Shown here one piece after another: positions 34,306 through 43,263 of a stretch of 64,000 nt of DNA. Where the stretch lies: assembly GCF_900109655.1 (NCBI RefSeq), contig NZ_FOAT01000002.1, forward strand, positions 121,175 to 185,174, given 5' to 3'. The stretch is from Hominimerdicola alba (GTDB lineage: Bacteria; Bacillota; Clostridia; Oscillospirales; Ruminococcaceae). The notes under the pieces were generated by a model. The model saw only the letters and a list, made by a program, of their open reading frames with translations, made no database searches and was not told the origin of the DNA. Position 1 is the stretch's first letter, and the number at the start of each line of letters is the position of its first letter. Both the position numbers and the translations under genes were made by a program.

Positions 34306-34803
34306 TCATCTGTTGTTTACAAGCTCGGGATACATATCATGCTGTGCAAGTCTCTGCCATGCAAGCTCTTCCCATTTTGTGCCCTTTATGCCGTAGTTGC
34401 AGTAAGGGTCGATGGAAATGCCGCCGCGGGGCAGGAATTTTCCCCATACCTCGATGTACTTAGGCTCCATCAGCTTTATGAGGTCATTCATGATGATATT
34501 CACGCAGTCCTCGTGAAAATCGCCATGGTTGCGGAAGCTGAACAGATACAGCTTCAGCGATTTGCTCTCCACCATTCTCTCAGCGGGGATGTATGAAATA
34601 TAAATAGTCGCGAAATCAGGCTGACCCGTTATGGGACAAAGGCTTGTGAATTCGGGGCAGTTGAACTTCACGAAGTAATCACGGTCGGGGTGCTTGTTAG
34701 GGAAAGTTTCCAGTACCTCGGGAGCGTAGTCCGCGCTGTACTTTGTGTTATTGTTACCAAGCAGAGATATGCTGCCTCTTTCGTTTTCTGTTCTGCCTGC
34801 CAT
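34306..34803 (-). CDS. queF: NADPH-dependent 7-cyano-7-deazaguanine reductase
   Basis: This 165-residue, short (unimodular) QueF reduces preQ0 to preQ1, the last free-base step before tRNA insertion of queuosine. The thioimide-forming Cys is in [13 protein letters not shown] (about 51-60) and the QueF motif [24 protein letters not shown] is at about 75-98. I chose ATG 34803, seven bases after GGAGA; an ATG six bases upstream lies too close to that site. It is the last gene of queD-queE-folE-queC-queF, starting two bases after queC ends. Confidence 0.95.
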   Translation of the reverse strand: MAGRTENERGSISLLGNNNTKYSADYAPEVLETFPNKHPDRDYFVKFNCPEFTSLCPITGQPDFATIYISYIPAERMVESKSLKLYLFSFRNHGDFHEDCVNIIMNDLIKLMEPKYIEVWGKFLPRGGISIDPYCNYGIKGTKWEELAWQRLAQHDMYPELVNNR

Positions 34804-34805
34804 GT

Positions 34806-35492
34806 TCATTCTCCTTTCAGCAGAGGGTCTGTAAGTCCGTTAGCCTCAAAAGCCGCCGTCCTGTCGATGCAGGTACCGCACTTTCCGCAGGGCTTGCTGC
34901 CGCCCTCGTAGCAGCTCCATGTAAGTTCATAAGGCACACCAAGCTCGGTGCCCATCTTCACAACGTCAGCCTTTGTAAGACCTACAAAGGGCGCTTCGAT
35001 ATGCACCTGTTCGCCGCTGCCGAGGGTTATTGCCCTGTTCATGGCGTCGTTGAAGTCCTGCGAGCAGTCGGGATAAGCATTGCCAGCCGCATCGTCAGCG
35101 TGGGCGCCGTAGTAGATGACCCCGCAGTCAAGGGATATTGCTATGCTTGCCGCCGAAGCCAGGAAAAGTCCGTTGCGGAAAGGTACATAGGTGGAAACAG
35201 GCTTGCCTTCGGTGTGGGTCAGCTGTTCGGCATAGCTTTCGTGAGGTATCTCCTTATCCGAATTTGTCAGCAGTGAGCAGTCAGAATCCGCGAAGATAAG
35301 CGCAAGGTCGAGAGTTTTCAGCGTTACACCGTAATATGCGGCAACATCCTGCGCCGCCTTTATCTCCTTGTCGTGCTTCTGTCCGTAGAATACAGAAAGG
35401 GCTCTGACGTTCTCTTTACCGTGTTTTTTTATGGCGAGAGCAAGACAGGTGGCGCTGTCAAGTCCGCCGCTCAATAATACCAATGCTTTCAT
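34806..35492 (-). CDS. queC: 7-cyano-7-deazaguanine synthase
   Basis: This 228-residue ATP-dependent enzyme turns 7-carboxy-7-deazaguanine and ammonia into preQ0. The PP-loop is [13 protein letters not shown] at about 6-18. The C-terminal zinc site is formed by [15 protein letters not shown] (Cys near 194, 202, 205, 208). The length is typical. The ribosome site GAGGTG overlaps the end of folE. Confidence 0.96.
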   Translation of the reverse strand: MKALVLLSGGLDSATCLALAIKKHGKENVRALSVFYGQKHDKEIKAAQDVAAYYGVTLKTLDLALIFADSDCSLLTNSDKEIPHESYAEQLTHTEGKPVSTYVPFRNGLFLASAASIAISLDCGVIYYGAHADDAAGNAYPDCSQDFNDAMNRAITLGSGEQVHIEAPFVGLTKADVVKMGTELGVPYELTWSCYEGGSKPCGKCGTCIDRTAAFEANGLTDPLLKGE

Positions 35493-35500
35493 ATCGCACC

Positions 35501-36061
35501 TCAGTCAAGTGATCTTTTAAGGTCGCTGTCAGTTTTGAATGCACCGAGATATGTGCGTGTCTCGGTGTGGGAGGAGGTGTTTTTGATACCTCTTGCCGTC
35601 ATACAGCTGTGGCAGCCTGTTATCTTTACGCCCACATCGGGAGTTCCTGCCGCTTCGGAGATTATCTCCGCGATATCTCTGCCCAGTCTTTCCTGCAATT
35701 GCAGACGCTTAGCAGCCATCTCGCAGATACGTGCAATCTTACTGAGCCCAAGTACCTTTCCGCGTGGGATATAGCTCACATTCACGGTCATATCATACAT
35801 CAGCGCCATATGGTGTTCGCAGTAGCTGAACACGGTGATGTCTTTCATGATGATGGCTTCCTCGGCGCCGATATCTTCGGCAGTAAAGGTCTTGCCGAAC
35901 ATCTCGGCTATCTCGTGGTTTGTATAGGCAGTACCCTCCAGCACTTCCGAAAGCATATTCGCTACGCGGGCAGGAGTATCTTTAAGACCCTCTCTTTCAG
36001 GGTCTTCGCCTATGGCTTCAAGCAAGCCTTTTATGTGAAACATTATCTTTTCCTTATCCAT
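35501..36061 (-). CDS. folE: GTP cyclohydrolase I
   Basis: The 186-residue enzyme opens GTP to 7,8-dihydroneopterin triphosphate, here supplying QueD. The metal and active-site residues are in FSYCEHHMALMYD (about 73-85, with Cys and two His) and in HSCMTARGIKN (about 143-153). Placement inside the que operon points to queuosine as its main outlet, though folate synthesis may share it. queE ends two bases before its start codon region. Confidence 0.95.
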   Translation of the reverse strand: MDKEKIMFHIKGLLEAIGEDPEREGLKDTPARVANMLSEVLEGTAYTNHEIAEMFGKTFTAEDIGAEEAIIMKDITVFSYCEHHMALMYDMTVNVSYIPRGKVLGLSKIARICEMAAKRLQLQERLGRDIAEIISEAAGTPDVGVKITGCHSCMTARGIKNTSSHTETRTYLGAFKTDSDLKRSLD

Positions 36062-36063
36062 TT

Positions 36064-36738
36064 TCAGACCCCTCTCTCATTTGGATCCCATATAAACTTA
36101 TGAAGCTGTAATTGCAGGTTCACCCTGCCCAGCTTCTTTTCTTTCATGAACTCCACCATGTCCTTAGGCTCTATCCGCCCGAAAACAGGGCTTAGATATA
36201 CCTTGCATACAGGCTTGTACCTATCCAGCACCAATGCCGCTTGTTCAAGATCTTCCCTTGATGCGCACACGAATTTCAGTGTGTCGCTGTTTTTCAGCTG
36301 AGAAAGATTCTCAAGGCACATACGGCTTTCCATACCGCTGGAAGGCAGTTTGTAGTCCATAGTGAACTCGGGACGCACCTTGCATTTTTCAGCCACAGGC
36401 GCTATCGCCACCGAACCGTTTGTTTCTATCTCAACATCTATACCGATATCGTTCAGTGCGTTTATCAGCTCTGCGATATCATTCTGCAAAAGAGGTTCGC
36501 CACCTGTAAGGGTCACGCGGTGGAGACCATATTCATCTGCCGCAGACTTTGCAATATCCGCCAGTTGGCTTACATTCTTTTCGGTATATGCCACATCTGC
36601 GCTGTTAGCCCACTTGGTATCGCACCAGTCGCACTGAAGATTACAGCCCGCAAATCTCATGAACAGCGCCAGTTCACCCGCGAACCTGCCCTCGCCGTTT
36701 ATGCTCACGAAGCTTTCCACAAGCTTGAATGTACCCAT
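36064..36738 (-). CDS. queE: 7-carboxy-7-deazaguanine synthase (radical SAM)
   Basis: This 224-residue radical SAM enzyme contracts 6-carboxytetrahydropterin to 7-carboxy-7-deazaguanine. The cluster motif is CNLQCDWC (Cys-x3-Cys-x2-Cys, about 32-39). The N-terminus FVSINGEGRFAGELALFMRFAG and the later TLTGGEPLLQ (about 80-89) are characteristic. I chose ATG 36738, one base after the queD stop and eight bases after GAGGGTG, over a longer frame that runs into queD. Confidence 0.95.
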   Translation of the reverse strand: MGTFKLVESFVSINGEGRFAGELALFMRFAGCNLQCDWCDTKWANSADVAYTEKNVSQLADIAKSAADEYGLHRVTLTGGEPLLQNDIAELINALNDIGIDVEIETNGSVAIAPVAEKCKVRPEFTMDYKLPSSGMESRMCLENLSQLKNSDTLKFVCASREDLEQAALVLDRYKPVCKVYLSPVFGRIEPKDMVEFMKEKKLGRVNLQLQLHKFIWDPNERGV

Positions 36739-36739
36739 G

Positions 36740-37162
36740 TCATTCACCCTCGTAATACGCGCAGTTTTCGGGAGTTTCATATACCGTTATCCTGCTGACT
36801 GCAAATCCCTGCGCTGCCAGCATATCATAAAAATGCTTAGCCAGATTTTCGGCAGTAGGTCGGAAATCCACTTCTATAAGGGAGAAACCCTCCTCAGCAA
36901 GTGCCACAAGGGTAGCCGCTTTAAGACTGCCTTTTTCATATATGAGCGTATGGTCGAAAGAATCAGCCAGACCGCGTACAGCATTTTTAAGGTCGCCGAA
37001 ATCTATGAGCATACCGCGCTTTTCTCCCGCCTGCTGTAACTCGCTGCCATATATCTCAGCTTCGATCTTCCAGCTGTGCCCGTGTATATTAGCGCATTTT
37101 CCGTTGTATCCTGCAAGAAAATGTGCGCTGTCAAAATGTGCTTCAGTTTTGAGATGATACAT
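36740..37162 (-). CDS. queD: 6-carboxy-5,6,7,8-tetrahydropterin synthase
   Basis: This 140-residue PTPS-fold enzyme converts dihydroneopterin triphosphate to 6-carboxytetrahydropterin. The zinc ligands are His in AHFDSAHFL (near 14) and the pair in NIHGHSWKIE (near 27-29). The catalytic Cys in GKCANIHGH precedes them, and DHTLIYE follows at about 70. ATG 37162 follows TTGGAGGA by six bases. It is the first gene of the operon, downstream of a structured 150-base leader. Confidence 0.95.
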   Translation of the reverse strand: MYHLKTEAHFDSAHFLAGYNGKCANIHGHSWKIEAEIYGSELQQAGEKRGMLIDFGDLKNAVRGLADSFDHTLIYEKGSLKAATLVALAEEGFSLIEVDFRPTAENLAKHFYDMLAAQGFAVSRITVYETPENCAYYEGE

Positions 37163-37316
37163 TTTATCCTCCAAAAAAATAATGCGTCCGCAAAAAAATG
37201 CAGGCGCACAGAATATCAGCATGAGCCATAAGACCCAAGCGAATACCGTTATGTGCCCTGGTTTTGATTTTATGCCGTTGCCGACATATGACAGGATGGC
37301 GCAAGCGAACTGTCGG
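37163..37316 (-). promoter_or_regulatory. Structured leader of que operon with terminator-like hairpin
   Basis: The leader runs about 150 bases from the promoter. On the minus strand CCGACA and TGTCGG bracket an upstream stem (plus 37315-37280 region), and TGCGCCTGC pairs with GCGGACGCA (one mismatch, one G-T) immediately before TTATTTTTTT and the GGAGG site. That arrangement fits attenuation. A preQ1-type riboswitch would be expected on biological grounds, but I do not recognise the known preQ1-I or preQ1-II consensus. Confidence 0.45.
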
Positions 37317-37321
37317 GATAC

Positions 37322-37350
37322 ATTATAACACCATTATTTCCCAAAGTCAA
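37322..37350 (-). promoter_or_regulatory. Promoter of que operon
   Basis: On the minus strand, TTGACT (37350-37345) and TATAAT (37327-37322) are 17 bases apart. Confidence 0.8.
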
Positions 37351-37449
37351 GGCATTTAACGGAAATTTTACGTATATTCGCAAGTTTTAACTTCAAACGG
37401 AAAATTTGAACAAAATATTAAGTTATATTTATTAATTTTATCAAAATCA

Positions 37450-37478
37450 TTGACATACAATGTAACGTCTGTTATAAT
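37450..37478 (+). promoter_or_regulatory. Promoter of GGDEF-EAL gene
   Basis: TTGACA (37450-37455) and TATAAT (37473-37478) are 17 bases apart. The leader is about 75 bases. Confidence 0.85.
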
Positions 37479-37560
37479 ATAATAAACAGCTTCTGTGAAG
37501 TGTGATAAAATTTATGTAATGTCACGACTTTAGCAACGATTGACAGCGAGGTGAGATGTA

Positions 37561-40533
37561 ATGGAGAGATATCGCTTTACTGATAATGAACGTGCTTTGA
37601 TGGAAAAAGCCGATATCCCCTTTGCAATATACCAGTTTATAGATAAACGTGTAGTCACGCTGATACTCTCAAAGGGTTTTTGCGACCTTTTCGGCTACGA
37701 TGATCCTGAAAAGGCTTACTACGATATGGATCACAATATGTACAAGGATACTCACCCCGATGACACAGGGCGCATTGCTGATGCGGCTTACAGATTTGCT
37801 ACCGCTGACGCTGCCGGATATGATGTAGTATACCGTTCAAAGGCAAAAGACGGCGAGAGTTACAATATCATACACGCCCAGGCAAAGCATATACAAACGG
37901 ATACGGGCGTACGTCTGGCACAGGTGTGGTATACCTATGAAGGTGTTTGCTGCGGAAATGAAGCGAGCGCATCTCTTCTGACCGATTCATTCAATACAGC
38001 GCTGTACAAAGACAGTTCCCTGAAAGCCAGCTACTACGATCATCTTACCGGTCTGCCAGGCATGACATACTTCTTTGAACTTGCTACCTACAAAAGAAAA
38101 GTGATCGAACTGGACGGCGGCACGCCTGCAATGCTGTATATGGATTTCAGCGGCATGAAGTACTATAACCACAAATTCGGTTTTGCTGAGGGTGATAAGC
38201 TCCTGCAGGCATTTTCGCGGGTGCTGGCTAAGCATTTCGGCAATGAGAACACCAGCCGTCTGGGACAGGATCATTTTGCAGTCATAACAAAAGCTGAGGG
38301 CATTGAAACAGAGCTCAAATCCCTTTTTGAGGAATGTGCCGCCATGGAAGATGTGCAGACACTTCCCGTACACGTAGGCATATATAAGCACTGGTTCGAT
38401 GGCATAGTTGCAAGTATGGCGTGCGACAGAGCCAAGTTTGCCTGTGATACGCTGAAAAACCTCTATTCTTCCGAATTCAGCTACTACGACATGAAGATGA
38501 AGGATGCCGAGGAAAGACAGCAGTACATCATCGCAAACCTGGATAAGGCAATAGAGGAACGCTGGATAAAGGTGTACTATCAGCCAATAGTCCGTGCCGT
38601 TAACGGCAGGGTATGCGATGAAGAAGCTCTGGCAAGATGGATAGACCCCGTAATGGGCTTTATGTCCCCCGGTGATTTCATTCCTGTGCTGGAGAATCAT
38701 AAACTGATATACAAGCTGGATCTTTTTGTGGTGGAGTGCGTTTTACAGAAGATTAAGACTCTTTCGGGGGCAGGACTGAATCTTATGCCACAGTCCGTGA
38801 ACCTTTCGCGCTCTGATTTCGACAGCTGTGATATCGTAAGCGAGATATGCCGCCGCGTTGACAAGGCGGGGATAGATCACAGTATGCTGACGATAGAGAT
38901 AACCGAGAGCGTGCTGGGCGATGATTTTGATTTTATGAAAAAACAGGTTGAGCGATTCCGTGCCCTTGGTTTCAGGGTATGGATGGACGATTTCGGCAGC
39001 GGTTATTCCTCACTGGATATGCTGCAGAGTATGCCCTTCGACCTGCTGAAATTTGATATGAGATTCATGCAGCAGTTCAACAACGGACCTAAGTCCAGGA
39101 TAATGCTGACGGAGCTGCTGAGAATGGCGAACGCCCTGGGACTGGATACTGTCTGTGAAGGCGTTGAAACAGAGGAACAGGCTAAGTTCCTGTTGGAGGC
39201 AGGCTGCGCAAAGCTTCAGGGATATTATTACCAGAAGCCCATACCTGTTGAGAAGATACTGGAAAAATACGCTCTGGGCATACAGATCGGTTTTGAAGAA
39301 CCGGAACAGTCCCAGTACTACGATATCGTGGGCAGGATAAGCCTTCATGATATATCCTCGGTGGCACAGGGCGATAATGTCAGTCTGGATAAGTACTTTG
39401 ATTCTATGCCCATGGCAGTCATAGAGGTTAAAGGAAATGGTCTTGTGCGCTTTACACGTTCAAACAGTTCGTACAGAGAGTTCATGCACAGAAATTTTGG
39501 TATGCAGATAAGTGATAATGCTTTCAACTACGGTGAGACCACCCTTGATGAAAGATCGCCTTTCCTGAAAGCTCTGCTTAATTGCCGCAATGACAGGAAT
39601 ACTTTCATGGTAGATGAGCAGATGGGCAGTGTGACTGTTCATTCATGTATGCGCAGGATAGCGGTGAATCCCAATGGTACATACGCGGTTGCAGTGGCTG
39701 TGCTTTCGGTAAGGGACAACAGCAATGGTACTACTTATGAAAACATCGCAAGGGCGCTGGCAGCGGATTTTACCAGCCTTTACTATGTTGATCTCAGAAA
39801 TGATGAGTTCGTGGAATACAGCTCAAAACGAGGCGAGGACGAACTTGCACTTGAAAGACACGGCAAGGATTTCTTTGCCGCCAGCCGCGCTGATGCCGTG
39901 AAGATACTGTACAGTGAAGATGCAGATAATTTCATAGCAGTGTTCACCAAGGAGAACGTTCTGAAAAAACTGGACGAGCAGGGAACTTTCACCATAACCT
40001 ACAGGCAGATGTCAGATCGCGAGCTCGTTTACATGAGCCTGAAAGTTATGCGTATGCAGCATGATCCGGACCATATCATAATCGGTACACGAAATGTGGA
40101 TCAGCAGATGAAACAGAACCAGATGCTGGAGCAGATACGTCGCAATGAGGCTGTATTCTCCCGCATGATGGCGCTTTCGGGCGACTATATATGCCTGTAT
40201 ACCATCGACCCGGTGACAGAGGATTACGTGGAGTACAGCGCCACTAATATGTACAAGGGCTACGGTCTTAAAAAACGCGGCAAGGATTTCTTCAAGGCAG
40301 GCAGAGATACCTGCCATAAGGTCATTTACAGTGAGGAAGACTGCGAGAGATTCAGAAGTCAGTTCACTAAAGAGAACGTGATGAACTGTGTCGAAAAGGA
40401 CGGAAGCTTCACGATAAAGTACAGTATAACCACCCCCGACGGACCGATGTCAGTAGTCGCAAGGGCGGCAATGATACGTGAAGAGGGCGGCAAAAAGCTG
40501 GTTTTCGGTGTAAAAAAGGCAGCTGTGACATGA
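37561..40533 (+). CDS. c-di-GMP phosphodiesterase with degenerate GGDEF and PAS-like repeats
   Basis: The 990-residue protein has an N-terminal PAS-like domain (about 15-130), a GGDEF domain (about 155-300) and an EAL domain (about 320-575), followed by PAS-like domains. The GGDEF signature is LGQDH (about 235), so cyclase activity is not expected. The EAL domain keeps EALARW (about 357), NLSRSD (about 414), EITES (about 446), DDFGSGYSSL (about 477) and CEGVETEEQ (about 532), consistent with an active phosphodiesterase. After 600 come one PAS-like unit and two tandem homologous units (about 727-850 and 862-985), each with a VEYS...GKDFF core and a TKENV motif. No membrane helix is seen. It is transcribed alone. 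Confidence 0.88.
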   Translation: MERYRFTDNERALMEKADIPFAIYQFIDKRVVTLILSKGFCDLFGYDDPEKAYYDMDHNMYKDTHPDDTGRIADAAYRFATADAAGYDVVYRSKAKDGESYNIIHAQAKHIQTDTGVRLAQVWYTYEGVCCGNEASASLLTDSFNTALYKDSSLKASYYDHLTGLPGMTYFFELATYKRKVIELDGGTPAMLYMDFSGMKYYNHKFGFAEGDKLLQAFSRVLAKHFGNENTSRLGQDHFAVITKAEGIETELKSLFEECAAMEDVQTLPVHVGIYKHWFDGIVASMACDRAKFACDTLKNLYSSEFSYYDMKMKDAEERQQYIIANLDKAIEERWIKVYYQPIVRAVNGRVCDEEALARWIDPVMGFMSPGDFIPVLENHKLIYKLDLFVVECVLQKIKTLSGAGLNLMPQSVNLSRSDFDSCDIVSEICRRVDKAGIDHSMLTIEITESVLGDDFDFMKKQVERFRALGFRVWMDDFGSGYSSLDMLQSMPFDLLKFDMRFMQQFNNGPKSRIMLTELLRMANALGLDTVCEGVETEEQAKFLLEAGCAKLQGYYYQKPIPVEKILEKYALGIQIGFEEPEQSQYYDIVGRISLHDISSVAQGDNVSLDKYFDSMPMAVIEVKGNGLVRFTRSNSSYREFMHRNFGMQISDNAFNYGETTLDERSPFLKALLNCRNDRNTFMVDEQMGSVTVHSCMRRIAVNPNGTYAVAVAVLSVRDNSNGTTYENIARALAADFTSLYYVDLRNDEFVEYSSKRGEDELALERHGKDFFAASRADAVKILYSEDADNFIAVFTKENVLKKLDEQGTFTITYRQMSDRELVYMSLKVMRMQHDPDHIIIGTRNVDQQMKQNQMLEQIRRNEAVFSRMMALSGDYICLYTIDPVTEDYVEYSATNMYKGYGLKKRGKDFFKAGRDTCHKVIYSEEDCERFRSQFTKENVMNCVEKDGSFTIKYSITTPDGPMSVVARAAMIREEGGKKLVFGVKKAAVT

Positions 40534-40547
40534 TGCTGACAAAATAA

Positions 40548-40592
40548 AAAACGGCTGTGACGGTATGATATCCGCCGCAGCCGTTTTGTTTT
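40548..40592. terminator. Bidirectional terminator
   Basis: AAAACGGCTG (40548-40557) pairs with CAGCCGTTTT (40578-40587), extended by inner CGG/CCG, followed by GTTTT. It serves the GGDEF-EAL gene and the convergent DUF1858 gene. Confidence 0.8.
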
Positions 40593-40597
40593 CGATA

Positions 40598-40807
40598 TCA
40601 AGCCTTTGCTGCAAAATGAGCGTTGAGCTTTTCTACCAGAGCATCAGCATCTGTGCCGTGAACAGCACAAGCCTCCTTGATAGTCTCGCCTCTTGAAGCG
40701 GGGCAGCCCAGACAATGCATACCTATTTCAAGAAACAGGGGAGCAACGTCAAAATCTGTATCGAGGATATCGCCGATAACCGTATCCTTAGTTACTGAAT
40801 ATGCCAT
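40598..40807 (-). CDS. DUF1858 redox-disulfide domain protein
   Basis: The 69-residue protein fits the DUF1858 / hybrid-cluster-protein-associated redox disulfide family: VTKDTVIGDILDTDFDVAPLFLEIGMHCLGCPASRGETIKEACAVHG. The pair CLGC (Cys near 32 and 35) is the presumed redox-active disulfide. The partner is unknown; no hybrid cluster protein gene is nearby. AGGAGG precedes the ATG, and the gene has its own promoter. Confidence 0.88.
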   Translation of the reverse strand: MAYSVTKDTVIGDILDTDFDVAPLFLEIGMHCLGCPASRGETIKEACAVHGTDADALVEKLNAHFAAKA

Positions 40808-40836
40808 TATGAATTCCTCCTTTTGGGTTTTGATAT

Positions 40837-40865
40837 ATTATAACATATATTTCCGGAAAAGTAAA
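40837..40865 (-). promoter_or_regulatory. Promoter of DUF1858 gene
   Basis: On the minus strand, TTTACT (40865-40860) and TATAAT (40842-40837) are 17 bases apart with TGT before the -10. Confidence 0.65.
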
Positions 40866-40941
40866 GATGCCCCGAGATAAAAATTGGATTATTTCGGTAT
40901 ACTTTAGAGTTTGTTCATAACAGCTGCGTTTCAGGCAGGAT

Positions 40942-41541
40942 TCAGATGCTGCTGTCCATGCCCCATTCGGTCATTTTCAGGCGGATATAATAGCCCTGAG
41001 GCACATTACATACGGGGCACTGTTCGGGTGGCTGAGTGCTTGTCATAATAAAGCCGCAGTTCATGCACACCCATACTTCCTCATTGTCAGAGCTGTAAAG
41101 CTGTCCGAGGCGGATAAGGTCAGCGAAAGCGGAAAACCTTTCGGCGTGGGCGTTCTCTATCTTTGCGATGTTCTCAAAGCTCCGTGCGATATCGGCAAAA
41201 CCCTCTTCGCGGGCTGTACGGGCGAATTCGGGGTAGATATCTCCGGATTCATGGCGCTCGTCCTCGGCAGACAATTCGAGCATGGTAAGAAGATCATCGC
41301 TGATATCAACAGGGTAGTCACCGCAGACCTTTATCTGCTGTCCCGAGAACTCCTTTAAATAATCATAAAACACCTGGGCGTGTGCCCTCTCCTGCTCGGC
41401 TGTAAAGCGGAAAAGCTCCGAAACTGCGTAGTCCTGAGATGCGAATTTCCTCTGGGCGAAGGTGTACCTGTTACGCGCCTGACTTTCACCCGCAAACGCC
41501 CTCATGAGATTTTCCTCGGTTTTTGAATTTGCCATATCCAT
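40942..41541 (-). CDS. rbr: Rubrerythrin
   Basis: The 199-residue peroxide-scavenging diiron protein has ligand helices AFAGESQARNRYTFAQ (about 14-29), EQERAHAQVFYDYL (about 50-63), then DERHESGDIYPEFARTAREEG and ENAHAERFSAF. A C-terminal rubredoxin domain carries the two Cys pairs VCMNCG and CPVC (about 161-181). I chose ATG 41541, about nine bases after AAAGGAG; a more upstream ATG overlaps that site. It lies 17 bases after ypeB in the same direction, so the two may be co-transcribed. Confidence 0.94.
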   Translation of the reverse strand: MDMANSKTEENLMRAFAGESQARNRYTFAQRKFASQDYAVSELFRFTAEQERAHAQVFYDYLKEFSGQQIKVCGDYPVDISDDLLTMLELSAEDERHESGDIYPEFARTAREEGFADIARSFENIAKIENAHAERFSAFADLIRLGQLYSSDNEEVWVCMNCGFIMTSTQPPEQCPVCNVPQGYYIRLKMTEWGMDSSI

Positions 41542-41558
41542 AATTTTTTCTCCTTTCA

Positions 41559-42902
41559 TCAGATGGTCAGTGTGCCGTTTTCGTTTTCTTCAAGAAGAAG
41601 TACCTGCTCCTCTTTAGCGGTGACAGCGTTTATATACACCAGCACTTTGCGGCCGTTTCCTGCCCGACAGGTGTATTCGTAGCAGAGGACTTCTCCGCCG
41701 CCATCGGTGGGTATCACCGCTGTGCGGCTGCTGATAACGCTGAGTTTCGGTGAGACTTCCTCTTTCGCTCTCAGCACCGAACACAGCTTGTCATTGTATT
41801 CTCGTTTATGATGGTTGGTAAGAAATCCGCGGGCATCGTAGCCCAGTATATCGCCGTTATCCATCGCCACCGAGACTTTCACAAGGTCGGGATAGATACG
41901 TTTGCCGAGGTCGCTGTAGCAGAAATTCACCGTCATCACGTTGTTCTGTATCTCGTAGTAGGTCATCTCCATGGAGAGTATCCCAAGCTGGTCGAGGTAT
42001 TCCTCCGCTTTCTCAACAGCCGTATCCTTAGCGAGCTTCGAGGCATCGACATTTCTCATATTCAGAAAATACGAGATATATCCGCCGTTTTTCGTCACCT
42101 CGCAGAACACTCCGTCATCATCGTCCGAGAACCTCCAAGCGGGCATCTTTCCGCCTACCTCCGAACTTTGGGTTAGGTCGGAAAGGTTGATATCCAGCGC
42201 CATTGCCGCCCTTTGCAGGCAGTAGTCCCTGTCCACTTCTTCGGCATTTTCGGTCATTCGGGGTGTTTGTTCGAGAATATTATCGGAGAACGGTCCGTCA
42301 TATATAAGCTTGGGATAATCGTCAAAACTGCTCTCAAAATCAGTGAACCCCTCGGTGACATGGGGCGGTTCTTCGTCTGCCATAAAGCCTTCAGCACGCT
42401 CAAAGCACAATTCTCCGCAGGCGACTTCGCCCTCAAGCTCCCACAGCCTGTCACTCAGTGTTTTTGAAAAACTGCAAAGCTTCGAGATACTGCTGTATTC
42501 CTCTGCGGTGAGCTTTTCGCCGTTTTGAAGCTTTTTTGACAGCGACATCGAATAATTACCCACTTGTGACAGAAATTTATTGGTGTTTTCAAGATCCATC
42601 TGACCCACAGGGAGCCTTGCAAGTGCTGATTTTGCCGCAGAAGCTTCACGGCAGAGGTCAGCGGCAAGTGCCTGCTGTACCTGACCCGAACCGGAATACA
42701 GCTGTTTTTCAAGCACGTTGGTGATATCTTCGCAGCTTCCCGCCAGCTCTTCAACGGCGGCAGTATAGGAATTGTTAACCGCCCGCTGAGCAGATTCGGC
42801 ACGTTTCATCAGCATGATGTTCTTTACCGAAAGCGCCGTGACAGCCGCGAATGATATCAATGATAGTTTGATAAGTCCTCGTTTTGTGATAGACAAAAGC
42901 AT
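41559..42902 (-). CDS. ypeB: YpeB-like germination protein
   Basis: The 447-residue product has an N-terminal signal/anchor helix (about 9-24), a helical region (about 35-180) and C-terminal PepSY-like repeats (about 235-440), with LDQLGILSMEMTYYEIQNNVMTVNF and GDILGYDARGFLTNHHKR in the style of YpeB. In Bacillus and Clostridium YpeB stabilises the cortex-lytic enzyme SleB in the spore. No sleB is adjacent. I chose ATG 42902 because AAGGA lies just upstream and the helix follows directly; a frame extending 52 codons upstream lacks support. Confidence 0.8.
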   Translation of the reverse strand: MLLSITKRGLIKLSLISFAAVTALSVKNIMLMKRAESAQRAVNNSYTAAVEELAGSCEDITNVLEKQLYSGSGQVQQALAADLCREASAAKSALARLPVGQMDLENTNKFLSQVGNYSMSLSKKLQNGEKLTAEEYSSISKLCSFSKTLSDRLWELEGEVACGELCFERAEGFMADEEPPHVTEGFTDFESSFDDYPKLIYDGPFSDNILEQTPRMTENAEEVDRDYCLQRAAMALDINLSDLTQSSEVGGKMPAWRFSDDDDGVFCEVTKNGGYISYFLNMRNVDASKLAKDTAVEKAEEYLDQLGILSMEMTYYEIQNNVMTVNFCYSDLGKRIYPDLVKVSVAMDNGDILGYDARGFLTNHHKREYNDKLCSVLRAKEEVSPKLSVISSRTAVIPTDGGGEVLCYEYTCRAGNGRKVLVYINAVTAKEEQVLLLEENENGTLTI

Positions 42903-43192
42903 CAGTCCTTTACATAATTTACGGTTAGTATGGCTGTAAACAGGCTGAATATACACTTTACGAAGACACATATGCCATTTTGCAAACACACCTGCCATCA
43001 GACACAATATCTGGTATCCGACTATGTGCCTATCTTCAAATCGTAGATTTTTTAACAATGCCCCGCAGTCACCCGAAACTCCGCGCTATCACCGCGGATG
43101 AACTTACGTATCATACAAAAATATGAACCGTCATTCGTGAACTCTGCCAAAAAATACACTGTGTTATTGTGCATATTTAATCGATTAAGTGC
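42903..43192. other. Intergenic region without a gene
   Basis: I see no supportable coding frame here. A promoter for ypeB is expected on the minus strand, but no pair of consensus boxes stands out. Confidence 0.4.
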
Positions 43193-43221
43193 TTGACAAA
43201 TACAACATCTTGTGCTATGAT
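43193..43221 (+). promoter_or_regulatory. Promoter of NrdD-tail-like gene
   Basis: TTGACA (43193-43198) and TATGAT (43216-43221) are 17 bases apart. Confidence 0.8.
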
Positions 43222-43263
43222 TATATACGCAGTACAACATAATGAAGAAAAGAGGAATGTTCC

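Noticed and set aside
37163..37316. preQ1 class I or II riboswitch in the que leader
   Set aside because: I cannot find the class I CTA-rich loop and A-rich tail or the class II pseudoknot sequence; kept as an unassigned structured leader.
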